A stretch of 64,000 bases of DNA. Source: Chitinophaga sp. CF118 (GTDB lineage Bacteria; Bacteroidota; Bacteroidia; Chitinophagales; Chitinophagaceae). The stretch covers positions 124,001-188,000 of the forward strand of contig NZ_FOMK01000013.1 of assembly GCF_900112615.1 (NCBI RefSeq), in the 5' to 3' direction. Under the pieces are notes generated by a model. That model had not been told where the DNA came from, searched no databases, and saw only the letters and a list, made by a program, of their open reading frames with translations. Below are positions 44,269 to 55,045 of this stretch, one piece after another (within the stretch, counting starts at the first letter, position 1; every line of letters starts with the position of its first letter). Made by a program: the position numbers and the translations under genes.

Positions 44269-45786
44269 ATGTATTCACTATATAATAAATTGAGCGTCTT
44301 AAGTTTATTTCAGCATGTATGTAAAATAGGTATATTTAATTTTTTTATTTGTCGAAATGTTTTGAGTAAGCGTTTTACACTTGCCTTTTTATTTCTTAAT
44401 TTAATCCTATTTCAAACTGGATGTAAAAAATTAGTTGAAGTAGATCCTCCAGTTACGAGCCTTACAGGATCAAATGTATTCAGTAGTGATGCTACTGCAA
44501 TCGCTGTTGTAACTGGGATTTATATTAACATGAGTCAAAGTGGGCTCTCTGAGGGCGGGATAACTTCTATGTCTTTATTGGCAGGATTATCATCAGATGA
44601 ACTAGCCCTGTTTAATGGTGTTACTAATATCACATATATCGGATACTATCAGAATGCATTATCTAATTCTAATACTGGAGGATCCGACTTCTGGAATAAA
44701 ATTTATCCATCTTTATATGTCGTGAATTCAGCCATTGAAGGTTTGGTTAACGCTGTAAACTTGACGCCTGCCATCAAGCAACAACTTATAGGAGAAGCTA
44801 AGTTCATGCGTGCTTTTTACTATTTTTATTTAGTAAACTTATATGGAGACCTACCATTGATAACTGGTATTGATTATACCATAAATGGAACTCTTTCACG
44901 TAGTTCCAGTAAACAAGTCTGGCAGCAAATAATTTCTGATTTAAAAGATGCTCAAAACTTACTTAGTGATAATTATCTGGATGCGACATTAATAAATACT
45001 AGCTTAGAAAGAGTTAGACCAAACAGAGGAGCTGCTACAGCACTTTTAGCTAGAGTTTATTTGTATTCTAAAGACTGGGTAAATGCGGAAAATCAAGCAA
45101 CGGTAGTTATAACTAATTCTTTGCTTTATAGTTTGACTACATTAGAAAATTCTTTTTTAAAGAATAATTTAGAGGCAATATGGCAATTACAGCCAGTTAA
45201 TTTGGGTCAAAATACATTAACTGCAATTCAATTTATTCTTCCTGTTTCTGGGCCTAATTCTGATAACTTCTCTGTTTACTTAAGTTCCTTTCAGATGAAT
45301 TCATTTGAAGTTGGTGATCAACGTAGATACAGTTGGATCGATAGTGTTAAAGCGAAAGGTGTAACATACTATTATCCTTATAAATATAAGGTTAATAAAG
45401 CTGATGAAGAAGTGACAGAATATCAAGTAGTACTTCGTTTAGCAGAGTTATATCTAATAAGAGCCGAAGCCAGAGTAGAGCAAAATAATATTTCAGGAGC
45501 CCAAGCAGATCTGAATAAGATTCGTAATAGAGCAGGGCTTTCAGATACGAAGGCTACCGCGGTATCAGAATTATTAGTAGCTATACAACATGAACGTCAG
45601 ACAGAATTATTCACAGAATGGGGAGATCGTTGGCTAGATTTGAAAAGAACTGGTGAGGTAGATGCTGTTATGGGTATAGTAACTCCTAAAAAGGGCGGTG
45701 ATTGGAACACAAATTGGCAATTGTACCCAATTCCATTATATGAACTTCAACGGAACCACAACCTTTTTCAAAATAAGGGCTATTGA
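44269..45786 (+). CDS. SusD/RagB surface lipoprotein
   Basis: A 505-residue SusD-family protein. Lipobox ILFQTGCKK; with the ATG at 44269 the N-terminus is long, and an internal start nearer the lipobox is possible. TPR-like helices with EAKFMRAFYYFYLVNLYGDL, NRGAATALLARVYLYSKDW, and the C-terminal ERQTELFTEWGDRWLDLKRT. It caps the SusC barrel and binds substrate on the cell surface. 49 bp after susC. Confidence 0.93.
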   Translation: MYSLYNKLSVLSLFQHVCKIGIFNFFICRNVLSKRFTLAFLFLNLILFQTGCKKLVEVDPPVTSLTGSNVFSSDATAIAVVTGIYINMSQSGLSEGGITSMSLLAGLSSDELALFNGVTNITYIGYYQNALSNSNTGGSDFWNKIYPSLYVVNSAIEGLVNAVNLTPAIKQQLIGEAKFMRAFYYFYLVNLYGDLPLITGIDYTINGTLSRSSSKQVWQQIISDLKDAQNLLSDNYLDATLINTSLERVRPNRGAATALLARVYLYSKDWVNAENQATVVITNSLLYSLTTLENSFLKNNLEAIWQLQPVNLGQNTLTAIQFILPVSGPNSDNFSVYLSSFQMNSFEVGDQRRYSWIDSVKAKGVTYYYPYKYKVNKADEEVTEYQVVLRLAELYLIRAEARVEQNNISGAQADLNKIRNRAGLSDTKATAVSELLVAIQHERQTELFTEWGDRWLDLKRTGEVDAVMGIVTPKKGGDWNTNWQLYPIPLYELQRNHNLFQNKGY

Positions 45787-45813
45787 AAATTAATTATTAA
45801 TAAAGATTGAAGA

Positions 45814-47139
45814 ATGAAAAGAATATTATATTTAATGGTGTTAATTCCATTTATGTTAGAAGCACAGGAAAGAACTGTGGATTTTGAAAAATCGTTGAAT
45901 TGGCAAGAAGTTTTAATTAAGGCAAAAGCAGAAAAGAAACATATATTTTTAGATTGTTTTGCTACATGGTGTGGTCCCTGTAAAAAAATGGATAGCGATG
46001 TTTATCCAAATAAAAAAGTAATAGAGTCGCTGAATGCGCAATTTATTTCTGTAAAAATACAGATAGACACTACAAACGAAGATAATGAAGGTATAAAAAA
46101 ATGGTACAATGACGCATGCAAGATTTTGCAGCAATATAAGATAACTACATTTCCTACTTACCTTTTCTTTTCATCAAATGGTGAAATCGTTCATAAAGGC
46201 ATTGGGTACAAAAATATCGATGATTTTTTAACATTGGTAGCAAATGCATTAGATCCCAATAAACAGTATTATACATTAATAAATCTCTACCAACAGGGCA
46301 AAGGAACATATAAAATGATGCCTTATTTGGCAAATATGGCCATATCAATTCATGATGAGAATATAGCAAATATTATATCCCGGGACTACATAAATAATTA
46401 CTTGCTGAAATTAAAGGAAAAAGATCTGTATACATATGATAACATCGTGTTTATCGCATCTTTTATCCAAAATTCTAAAGACAAGGGATTTGATTTATTT
46501 TATCATGATTCAGAAAAAGTAGATAAAGTAATATGGAAGGGATACTCGCAGAGTGTTGTGGATTATATTATTTCAAAAAATGAAATTGACCCTAAGTTGA
46601 ATAATGATTCTAATTTTTCTTTCAAGGGGTCGCCAGATTGGAATAAGATTATCTCAATAATAAGTAAGAAGTATAATAGTAATTATGCTGAGCGTACAGT
46701 TATTAATGCACAAATACGATGGTACAAAAGTAAAAAGAATTGGGCTGAGCTTGCCAAATATTATATAAAAAAAATTGAGAAGTATGGTATAGATACAACT
46801 GGATTTGGAAAAGCGCGTCTTAACGATATGATTTGGGAAGTTGTATTTCTTCATAGTAATGATAAGATGGTTATAAATAAAGGAATAGAATTGATGGAAA
46901 TTTTAGTTAGGGCAGACCCTGGGGATGCTGCATCACATGATACTTATGCCAATCTCCTTTATAAGGCTGGTAGAACTCGGGAAGCAATTTATTGGGAAGG
47001 GAAGGCTCTGACTATAGAACAAAATATTGCTAAAGAATCTAAAACAATTCCAAATAAAATTTATATGGAGACATTGGGGAAAATGCGAAAAGGAGAATCT
47101 ACATGGGATATCCTTGAGGAAGAGAAACTGAAAGATTAA
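45814..47139 (+). CDS. thioredoxin-fold protein with TPR-like tail
   Basis: A 441-residue protein with a signal peptide ending LEAQE, a thioredoxin domain with WCGPCK (52-57, cis-Pro in TTFPTYLF), then about 300 helical residues with a tetratricopeptide-like end (AASHDTYANLLYKAGRTREA). Likely a periplasmic disulfide reductase or chaperone. 28 bp after susD and co-directional, so part of the same operon. Such partners are common in peptide-uptake SusCD loci. Confidence 0.88.
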   Translation: MKRILYLMVLIPFMLEAQERTVDFEKSLNWQEVLIKAKAEKKHIFLDCFATWCGPCKKMDSDVYPNKKVIESLNAQFISVKIQIDTTNEDNEGIKKWYNDACKILQQYKITTFPTYLFFSSNGEIVHKGIGYKNIDDFLTLVANALDPNKQYYTLINLYQQGKGTYKMMPYLANMAISIHDENIANIISRDYINNYLLKLKEKDLYTYDNIVFIASFIQNSKDKGFDLFYHDSEKVDKVIWKGYSQSVVDYIISKNEIDPKLNNDSNFSFKGSPDWNKIISIISKKYNSNYAERTVINAQIRWYKSKKNWAELAKYYIKKIEKYGIDTTGFGKARLNDMIWEVVFLHSNDKMVINKGIELMEILVRADPGDAASHDTYANLLYKAGRTREAIYWEGKALTIEQNIAKESKTIPNKIYMETLGKMRKGESTWDILEEEKLKD

Positions 47140-47640
47140 GTAGTATTTTTTGGGCGTAAAGGTTTAGTAATGAAATACCTAGATATTGGCTCAATAAGCA
47201 AAGGTTCTATAAGGAATTAGTATTTAAACTGCGATTACTTAATTTGCAATGTAAATAATAGCCGACAAGCGTATACAAGATCTTTAAAAAGCGTTATTAA
47301 TAGCTAGAATAAATTGTAATTACTGCGATTGAGGTTCTGCTATGATAAGGTAAATTTGAGTATTATTTAATAAGTTAAATATTTTCCTTGGTACTAAATT
47401 TTTTATCAAAATATTTCCATATTATTCCTCCCCTCGCAGGAAAGGTAGAATGACGATTCAGCAGTGTCTTGCACGGTTTTGACTTAGTTCAGGTTGTCAA
47501 AAATTGGTAAGCCATTAATGCAGAAAATTAACACCCTCACATTTTAATAATCCCATCTATAAAACGAATCTAGACGAATTAATAGTGGATCTAATATTAT
47601 TAATTCCTCGAGTAGTTATAATGTGATAAATAACCTTATT
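47140..47640. other. 500-bp AT-rich gap before the S9 peptidase
   Basis: No gene and no clear terminator recognised. It is long enough for a separate promoter of the S9 gene. Whether the operon continues is open. Confidence 0.4.
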
Positions 47641-50316
47641 ATGAAGCATTTTCTCTTTTTTTTTCTCCTTTTTTTTTCTCCTATCTATTTATTTGCCCAA
47701 AAGCCTTTAATTGATTCTAGTGTATACAATAAATGGCCTTCAGTTAAGGGAGCTAATATTAGCAATAATGGTAAGTATGTACTATACTATATTAGAAACG
47801 AGCCTATAGGGAGTGATATTTTAATATTGCAAGCAACAGATAATAAATGGAAAATAAAAGTTGAAGGTATCAATGATGCTGTTTTTACTCAGAACAGTCA
47901 AAGTGCTATTTTTCTAGGTCCTAATGATAGTCTTAGTTTGATTAAACTCGGTAGTAAATATGTAGAATATATCGATCATGTAATTTCTTTTAATCTTATT
48001 AATTATGGAAATGGTGAATGGCTAGTGTACAAGTTAAATACTCCACTAAATAGCCTGGTAGTACGAAACTGTGTCACAGGTAAAGAAAAACATTTCGCTG
48101 CTGTAAATGATTATTGGTTTAGTTCAGATGGTAAAGCATTAGTGTTACAAACTGCTTCGAAAAATGATAACGATAATAGTCTAAAATCATTGAGTTGGAT
48201 TAACTTGCAAGACTGGAGTGTGACAGCTATCTGGGAAGGGACTAAAGTTGATAATCTTGTTTATGATAGTGATAACAAGCAAATAGCATTTATCGTAGAA
48301 GATAAAGTGAATGAGCAAGTTGAAACTTCTTTATGGTATTATAAAGTGGGTACAAGTAAAGCCGTTATTTTAGCAGATAATGCATCTATGAATGCTGACA
48401 GCAGTTTGAAGATAGACAGAATATATCCAGGCTTTAGTAGAGATGGCAGCCGGTTATTATTTAGTTTGAAGGAAAAGGAAATTGCTCATGTTAAATCCAA
48501 TGATGTAAAAGTAGATTTAGATGTTTGGACTTATAAGGATTCAAAATTACAATCTCAGCAATTAAAGGAATCGACTATAAGGAGTTATGCCGCATCGATA
48601 AGAATTGATAATCATGAAATACTTCGTTTGGAGCACTTGAATGAATATTTGTCCGAAAGCGATGATGCTTTTGCCGTTCTTGATCATAGGAATGGAAATG
48701 GTGGAGAGGGGGAGGGACGTTGGAATTTGGCATCTTTTTCAACGTTGTATATTTTATCTCTTAAGAATGGGATAAGAAACAAACTAAGTGATAATGTGTT
48801 ATCTGGGTTCAGTTTTTCACCTGGAGGAAAGTACTTGATTTACTATGATACCCAAGAAAGAAATTATTTCAGCTATGAGGCTAAATCTGGACTTATTCGT
48901 AATATAACAAGACATCTGCCTATTGTGCCTGTTATAAGTGATCGTCCAGATTCGTCTTACAGTACACAATATGCTTTTGTTGGATGGTTCAAGGATACAA
49001 CTGCTATACTGCTCCAAGACCAATATGATATCTGGAAATTAGACCTGAATGGAGATCAAGCTCCTATTTGCTTGACAAATGGCTATGGACGGAAGCACAA
49101 TATTATATTTCGATTGTTAATGAATAACCATACTGATTGCATAACGAATGAAGAATCACTCTTATTAAGTGCATTTAATAATGAAACGAAGGACAATGGA
49201 TTTTATAGAAAAGTGATCAGTAGATTAGGAGATCCGCAACTATTGAGCATGGGGCCATATATGTATTTTGCACCTGCAATTTCTCTGGGCTTTGCGCCCA
49301 TAAAGGCTCGTGATAGGCATAGATATTTGGTAAGCAGGATGAGTGCGACGGAATCGCCTAATTATTTTTATACCGATGATTTTAAAACTTTTACTAGATT
49401 AAGTAATCTGCATCCGGAAAAGAAATACAATTGGTTTAGCACAGAATTACATACTTGGAAAACGTTAGATGGGAGTAGTTCCCAAGGGATATTGTATAAA
49501 CCAGATGATTTTGATCCACACAGAATATACCCCGTAATCATTCATTATTACGAAATAAAATCGAATCAGTTGCATGTATATTTTGAACCAGCAGCATCTG
49601 ATGGTAGCCTTAATATACCTTGGTATGTCAGCCATGGATATTTGGTTTTTACACCGGATATCCATTTTAAAATTGGTGATACTGGTGAAAGTTTCTTAAA
49701 TTCTGTAGTCTCCGCTGCTAATTACTTGGCACATATGCCATTTGTAAATGAAAAAAAGATTGGAATCCAAGGCATAAGTTTTGGTGGCTATGCTACTAAC
49801 TATTTGATTACACATACTAGTTTATTTTCAGCAGCCTGTTCTTCTTCTGGTCTTTTTGACCTTATAAGTAGTTATGGAAGTATATCAGGTGAAGGTGGCA
49901 AAGGAGGTTCTATGCAAAGATTCTTTGAATTGGGGCAACTTCGAATTGGTGCTACCCTTTGGGAAAGGCCAGATTTGTATATAAAAAATTCTCCAGTGTT
50001 TTACGCAGATAAAATAACTACGCCATTATTAATGATGCATACTAAAAATGATGGTATTTGCCTTTTTGCAAATGCTGTAGAATTCTTTACCGCACTACGT
50101 CGCTTAGGTAAGAAAGTTTGGATGCTACAATATAATGAAGGAAACCATGGCCTTTGGGGCTTATCAGCTAATGATTTTAGTATAAGAATGTCGCAATTTT
50201 TTGATTATTATTTAAAGGGATCGATTGCTCCCAAATGGATGACAGTGGGTATAAATGCCTCCAGAAAAGGAATAGACAACGGTTTAGCTTCGGATACACT
50301 ATACCAGATACCCTAG
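47641..50316 (+). CDS. S9 prolyl-oligopeptidase-family peptidase
   Basis: A 891-residue secreted peptidase. The start at 47641 gives a signal peptide (MKHFLFFFLLFFSPIYLFAQ). The first 600 residues form a beta-propeller (GKYVLYYIRN, WSVTAIWEGTKV). The C-terminal hydrolase domain has Ser in GISFGGYATN, Asp in HTKNDGICL and His in GNHGLWG. It cleaves small peptides, which fits the SusCD-thioredoxin neighbours. Confidence 0.9.
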   Translation: MKHFLFFFLLFFSPIYLFAQKPLIDSSVYNKWPSVKGANISNNGKYVLYYIRNEPIGSDILILQATDNKWKIKVEGINDAVFTQNSQSAIFLGPNDSLSLIKLGSKYVEYIDHVISFNLINYGNGEWLVYKLNTPLNSLVVRNCVTGKEKHFAAVNDYWFSSDGKALVLQTASKNDNDNSLKSLSWINLQDWSVTAIWEGTKVDNLVYDSDNKQIAFIVEDKVNEQVETSLWYYKVGTSKAVILADNASMNADSSLKIDRIYPGFSRDGSRLLFSLKEKEIAHVKSNDVKVDLDVWTYKDSKLQSQQLKESTIRSYAASIRIDNHEILRLEHLNEYLSESDDAFAVLDHRNGNGGEGEGRWNLASFSTLYILSLKNGIRNKLSDNVLSGFSFSPGGKYLIYYDTQERNYFSYEAKSGLIRNITRHLPIVPVISDRPDSSYSTQYAFVGWFKDTTAILLQDQYDIWKLDLNGDQAPICLTNGYGRKHNIIFRLLMNNHTDCITNEESLLLSAFNNETKDNGFYRKVISRLGDPQLLSMGPYMYFAPAISLGFAPIKARDRHRYLVSRMSATESPNYFYTDDFKTFTRLSNLHPEKKYNWFSTELHTWKTLDGSSSQGILYKPDDFDPHRIYPVIIHYYEIKSNQLHVYFEPAASDGSLNIPWYVSHGYLVFTPDIHFKIGDTGESFLNSVVSAANYLAHMPFVNEKKIGIQGISFGGYATNYLITHTSLFSAACSSSGLFDLISSYGSISGEGGKGGSMQRFFELGQLRIGATLWERPDLYIKNSPVFYADKITTPLLMMHTKNDGICLFANAVEFFTALRRLGKKVWMLQYNEGNHGLWGLSANDFSIRMSQFFDYYLKGSIAPKWMTVGINASRKGIDNGLASDTLYQIP

Positions 50317-50807
50317 ACTTAATATATTAATAACAACCACATTTTACAAAAACTTTACGCGGTTTGCATAAGTGTCAATTCATTTTTTTTAAGGACTCTT
50401 TTAATAAGGGATATAAGTATGGAACGACTAAATACAAGATCAGACAATTGACGAAATGGAATCGGGGAGGGATAATGAGGTTCTTGCGACAATTAGGATA
50501 TCTGAGTATCAATGTTAGATCACTGCTAAAAAAGAAAAGGGCTGGTGGCAATCATCCAACAGCCCTGCAGTTAATAATGTGATGACCAATGAAAGGTTCG
50601 CTCATCAAGACTTTTCCAACCTGGAGTCAGAATTATAAAGCACTACATCGTAACTACTTTAAAGAAACTACCATACACGCAAGACATATGGTAGTGTGAG
50701 AGATCCGCAAATGGTAACCTTTGTCTATACTTAATTAACTTCATTCAGATTATACGACCTAATAACCGATTAGCAAGAAATTTTATAGTCCAATAAAATG
50801 AATCAAA
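50317..50807. other. gap without a convincing gene
   Basis: One 72-codon frame (50364-50582) looks random. A 9-bp stem with one mismatch (50541-50549 with 50561-50569) is a possible late terminator. Nothing else is recognised. Confidence 0.35.
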
Positions 50808-52424
50808 TCAATTAATATTCCATATTTCGGTTGCTATATTGACAAGTTTTATATGTCTTGCCTCAACCACATCTTTGGTCCAGTCTAACGTATCACACAC
50901 CTCTTTAGTAAGATCAAAGGACACTTTCTTATTCTTGCTATTGTAAATATCCCTTTTCCTGTCAAAGTCATAGTTTTGTGCGGCCGAATTTTTTCGGCCA
51001 CTTAAAAGAGTAAGATTACCTAGTTTATGAATAAGATTTTTATGGTCTGTATCCGTAAATCTTTCTTTCCAGTATATGTCTGAAAGTTTCTGAGGAAGAA
51101 CATGTTCTATTGAAATATTTCCATTATAGGATTTTGTAACTGAAATATCCTGAAGTTCCTGTTCTATTCTGAGCAATACTGCACTGGCATATTGAGCTCC
51201 ATAGATATCTCCGGAGATAAAGTTTGTAAATTCCTCATTGTTTTTGTATTCTTTTATTTTTGCTATTATATCTACTACACTACTTCCCTTATTAATTAGG
51301 CCAATGACATTATAATAAACAGTATTCCTTTGCGTTTTACCTAATCTTCTGATCCAATTTTGGTATGTTATTTTGTCCAAATATTTTATAAAAACCTTTA
51401 AGTCATTATTATTAGTATTTCTATTCATAAAACAAAGCAACGGAGGTATCCATTCATCATGACTTACCTTATGTAAGGACGAAAGAACTCTTTTTATATA
51501 TGGATCATCAAAGTCCGTTTTTATAATTCTATTGTACTTCCTGGCAGAACTAATAAGTTGATCCAAGAACTCTATGGAATTTCCCTCAAAATTATCAAGG
51601 TAGCGTTCATATTCCTTATTAAGATCGAATTGTTGCTTTTCGCCTTTTATCGATGTCCTATAATGGCTAAAATATGCATCCATACTAGGAATTGAAATTA
51701 ATTCCTCTAAATCATTCCATCTATCTTTAATAATATCGTGATTGGTGTCTTCAGCAGTGATGTCAAAAAGCTTATTTTTTATAAGATCTGCATTTGATAA
51801 AGACATTCCACGAGCATTTAATACATTAAATAAGCGATAGGCAGATTGAAAATTCTCTGTTTTAACAAAAACCACATATACATTTTCTAACAAAAAATTA
51901 GCATATAAGCATAGTGTTCTTTCATTAAATTTTTCAAAAAGACCTTCCGCAGTTTTAGAATTGGTTAAGAATCTACGCTGTGTTACAGACATGTCGATTA
52001 AATCAGTAACAGGGTTGCCAGCCAAAATATGCTCTATAAAAAAGATTCTATCTTGCTCGCGCACATGTAACCTTGGTTTTTCTGATGCACCTGTTAATGC
52101 ATTAATCGGCATAATTCTACCTTGAAGTGCAAGTTTTGCATCGGCAGCGGTAATTAAATCACGCAATTTAGCTAGAATAATTATCAATGTAGTAAGTCTT
52201 TGCTGACCATCTGTTATTTCAAACCTATGATCTTTTTCTTTTTCGATAGTAATTACTGATCCAATAAAATATTCCTTCTCAGAATTTTCGAATGCTTCAA
52301 TAGTATCATTAATCAAGTCTTGGGTATGTGATTCAAGCCAGGAATATGGTCTTTGATAATTGGGTATTTCATAGGTTTTGCTGTCTGCGAACACGGAGGA
52401 CAATTTACATTCTTCTGCTTTCAT
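50808..52424 (-). CDS. DUF262/DUF1524 protein (GmrSD-like)
   Basis: A 538-residue protein. The start at 52424 places the DUF262 domain at the N-terminus: YEIPNYQRPYSWL, YFIGSVITIEK and the DGQQRLTTLIIILA motif (ParB/Srx-like nucleotidase fold). The C-terminus is DUF1524 with an HNH-type EHVLPQ...LGNLTLL...NFDRKR pattern. This fusion is typical of GmrSD type IV restriction enzymes, which cut modified phage DNA, and of BrxU relatives. Divergent from the two-gene operon, with about 270 bp between starts. AT-rich. Confidence 0.88.
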   Translation of the reverse strand: MKAEECKLSSVFADSKTYEIPNYQRPYSWLESHTQDLINDTIEAFENSEKEYFIGSVITIEKEKDHRFEITDGQQRLTTLIIILAKLRDLITAADAKLALQGRIMPINALTGASEKPRLHVREQDRIFFIEHILAGNPVTDLIDMSVTQRRFLTNSKTAEGLFEKFNERTLCLYANFLLENVYVVFVKTENFQSAYRLFNVLNARGMSLSNADLIKNKLFDITAEDTNHDIIKDRWNDLEELISIPSMDAYFSHYRTSIKGEKQQFDLNKEYERYLDNFEGNSIEFLDQLISSARKYNRIIKTDFDDPYIKRVLSSLHKVSHDEWIPPLLCFMNRNTNNNDLKVFIKYLDKITYQNWIRRLGKTQRNTVYYNVIGLINKGSSVVDIIAKIKEYKNNEEFTNFISGDIYGAQYASAVLLRIEQELQDISVTKSYNGNISIEHVLPQKLSDIYWKERFTDTDHKNLIHKLGNLTLLSGRKNSAAQNYDFDRKRDIYNSKNKKVSFDLTKEVCDTLDWTKDVVEARHIKLVNIATEIWNIN

Positions 52425-52691
52425 GTTTGTTGAGATTATAAGGGGATTAGAAGTAAGAGAAGTTTTTATACAACTCCTCCTGTTTAGAAAAACATTAAAA
52501 TAGTATATCAATTGGACAATAAAGTTAATGCAATGTTAATGAAGGCCAGTATCTGTAGATATTCAGATTAAATGAAATGCATTAGATATGAGGGACTTTA
52601 ATTGGCAAATATATGTGCATAGCTTGTAGTTAGGTGTTTTTATCATATATTAACAGGGAATTTTAAAAATAGCCCCAATAGTTAGAATCCC

Positions 52692-53132
52692 ATGGCTAAA
52701 AAATTAAAGTACCAGTCTCTAATAGAGGAAAATCAGCTACAAAACAATTGCCCTTATGATGGCTGTAAAGAAGCCAGGTTAAAGGCTTACAGATGGTCTT
52801 ATAATCCAATAAATTCAGCTCATAATTTCTTGCCTAAAAATATATATGATAAATTGATGAATACTCCTCCAAGAGGTAATTCACAAGACGATTTCATTAA
52901 ATGTAGTTGTTGTGCACTGTCAATGTTTGACTCATTAGAAAAGGCCAGAGAAAAGTTTAGCGGATTTACATCAAGAGTTAAATTAATGTTGGGGTATACT
53001 CATATTGCAGAAGGTGAAATTGTTGAAGCGGATGGAATAATTAGTGATATAAAAAATGGGCATCTTGACGTGTTTGAGTACGAAGGGATTGAACTTAAAT
53101 TAAAATTTCAAATAATTACGCCGTTGAATTGA
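52692..53132 (+). CDS. conserved-looking protein of unknown function, Cys-rich
   Basis: A 146-residue protein with a CPYDGC pair near residue 20 and CSCC near 76, suggesting a zinc site, separated by AYRWSYNPINSAHNFLP. The second half looks beta-rich (GEIVEADGIISDIKNGHLDV). No family recognised. The stop is 4 bp before the next gene, so the two are one operon. Beside a GmrSD-like gene. Confidence 0.65.
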   Translation: MAKKLKYQSLIEENQLQNNCPYDGCKEARLKAYRWSYNPINSAHNFLPKNIYDKLMNTPPRGNSQDDFIKCSCCALSMFDSLEKAREKFSGFTSRVKLMLGYTHIAEGEIVEADGIISDIKNGHLDVFEYEGIELKLKFQIITPLN

Positions 53133-53136
53133 GCTA

Positions 53137-54561
53137 ATGGAGAACTTAAAAGGACATATCATTTCATATCTTCCAATTAGTGGACTTAGGAAAGTGTCAG
53201 ATTTTCTTGAGCATGAAGGGCCAATATTATCTCATTTTGTAGATAAGAGCAATAGGAACTATTTATATTATTGGGTTGACTTTGACGGAGATTATAATAG
53301 ATGGCTAATATGGAAAGTCTCATTTAAGAAATTGATAGAGTACCTAAAAGGCCACGTTAGTTTGAAAGAGCTGATGTGTGAGCCCAATAAGGATTTTATA
53401 TTTTCAGCTGATTTAGATAGAAAATTGGAGTTTAATAATGTAATAGCAATAGATATTGAAGATCTACCATTAGCTTATATTCCCGAAGAAGATAGTTTTT
53501 ATACCCTTCCTATTCCAAATCTCTATTTACAATTATCCGAAGATCGTCATGAAAATTCTTACTTAGAACTATTAAAAGAAAAGGCTCTTTATTTTACCTT
53601 AGAACCTAATTTACCTACATTTTCAACGACAGTAAGTGCAATTTCTGCTTCTGGTTTTTTGAAGAAAATTTCTAACTCTTTTTTAAATTTCATGGAGGAA
53701 GACTTCTTTAAGACATATAGAGAAACTATTACTGATTTCAGCAGATTAAAGAAGATTATTTCTCAATTTAAAGAGATTCTTGAGCCCAGAGTCGTTTATT
53801 TACAGTATAGTAGCTTTAAAGTTGGTCTCAGTACTGATTCTATAAAAACTTTAGATCAAGTAAGCTCATATAAGGAATGGCAAAAAAGCATCCTAGATAA
53901 GTATAGGAACGAAGTTATTGATGTTAATTATAATTCTGAAGAAGAATTAAGAAATATTAATAAAAATTATAGTGAAGAGGCACGGCGTAAAATTTTTTCG
54001 CCAATTATAGAGATTTTAAATGACAAAGATTATCACTTAACTGTTACTGACCAAAAACATAGATTTAAAAGATCATTTGTCGGAAAAATATCAAAAGAGA
54101 AGCAAGACATTCTTTTACCTCCGAAGATTGAAGAGGAAACATTTGAAAAGAAAAAATTATATAGTATTGTTATTGAAGCCACGGAAGGAGAGGATTTTAC
54201 TAAAATTAAAGGGAAAGCCCTACAGACGGGCCTTTTATTTTCTCAAGAATTAGAGAAGGTTGAGTATCCTTTGAATTATGCTATAAGTTTAGGGCATAGA
54301 CTTAAATTCAAGAACCAAATTAAGTTTTGGTATTACATTGATAGCCAAAACTTATATCACGCTGAATCCGAAGAATTTGGAATTTTTATTGTTGCCTACT
54401 CTAAAGAGCAAATAATAAAAATGTTTCAAGATGAATTAATACATTTGTATTTATCCAACAATACGAAAAGAGATAAGGATTCACTGAGATTAATGGAAAA
54501 TTTCAACAAATATTTGGAAAGTCATAGTGTGAATTCCGATGATGAAGATTTCCCCTTTTGA
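53137..54561 (+). CDS. unknown partner protein of the two-gene operon
   Basis: A 474-residue, strongly AT-rich gene. It opens with MENLKGHIISYLPISGLRKV and YYWVDFDGDYNRWLIWKVSF, and its end is acidic (SVNSDDEDFPF). No enzyme motif recognised. Perhaps a DUF6575-like protein, a weak recollection. Mixed alpha-beta, no signal peptide or membrane helix. As a tightly coupled gene next to a defence gene it is a candidate defence or toxin component. Confidence 0.65.
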   Translation: MENLKGHIISYLPISGLRKVSDFLEHEGPILSHFVDKSNRNYLYYWVDFDGDYNRWLIWKVSFKKLIEYLKGHVSLKELMCEPNKDFIFSADLDRKLEFNNVIAIDIEDLPLAYIPEEDSFYTLPIPNLYLQLSEDRHENSYLELLKEKALYFTLEPNLPTFSTTVSAISASGFLKKISNSFLNFMEEDFFKTYRETITDFSRLKKIISQFKEILEPRVVYLQYSSFKVGLSTDSIKTLDQVSSYKEWQKSILDKYRNEVIDVNYNSEEELRNINKNYSEEARRKIFSPIIEILNDKDYHLTVTDQKHRFKRSFVGKISKEKQDILLPPKIEEETFEKKKLYSIVIEATEGEDFTKIKGKALQTGLLFSQELEKVEYPLNYAISLGHRLKFKNQIKFWYYIDSQNLYHAESEEFGIFIVAYSKEQIIKMFQDELIHLYLSNNTKRDKDSLRLMENFNKYLESHSVNSDDEDFPF

Positions 54562-54790
54562 GCATTTTAAGCATTGTGAAATTTAAGATAACCCTTTTCA
54601 AAGTGTAATTGCAATATTAAGGAAATGAAAGTCTTAGCTACTAATATGACCTGCATTACCCGAAATACCCGAAAGAGAATTAATTAATCATTAGAAAGAG
54701 AGACTATAAAAATTCCTGCATTAAAGACTTGTCAGGTCATATAATTCAACATAACACTAATTATGGCAAACATGTGATGGTTATTTGTTC

Positions 54791-55045
54791 TTATAAGGCC
54801 ATCACGGTATGAAATTTAAGACAAGTATTAGTGGCTATACTGCTATAGTAAGTTGGAATTTGATTTGGTTGTGGTACGGTAGTAAGTTGGAAGAGTCCAA
54901 CAACAGTAATAGAGCAACTTGCCCCCACAACAGGGGTATAATAATGTGTATAAACACCTTTTGCTATGTTATATCTAAGTGCCAATGTAGTACTAATTCC
55001 TGCAAATACGCCGATGGTAGCTAACATGATTTTTGCTTTCTTCAT
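54791..55045 (-). CDS. small secreted protein, first of a paralogous pair
   Basis: An 84-residue protein with a signal-like N-terminus (KAKIMLATIGVFAGISTTLAL). The mature part has two cysteines and the shared core GASCSxxxxGxxxLTTVPQP followed by NQIxTYYS and TCLKF. The paralogue at 55234-55488 lies 189 bp away. Unknown role, perhaps a surface or secreted peptide. No processing motif is obvious. Confidence 0.65.
   Translation of the reverse strand: MKKAKIMLATIGVFAGISTTLALRYNIAKGVYTHYYTPVVGASCSITVVGLFQLTTVPQPNQIPTYYSSIATNTCLKFHTVMAL

Noticed and set aside
50364..50582. 72-codon frame after the S9 gene
   Set aside because: No family, no good start and low-complexity appearance. Treated as chance.
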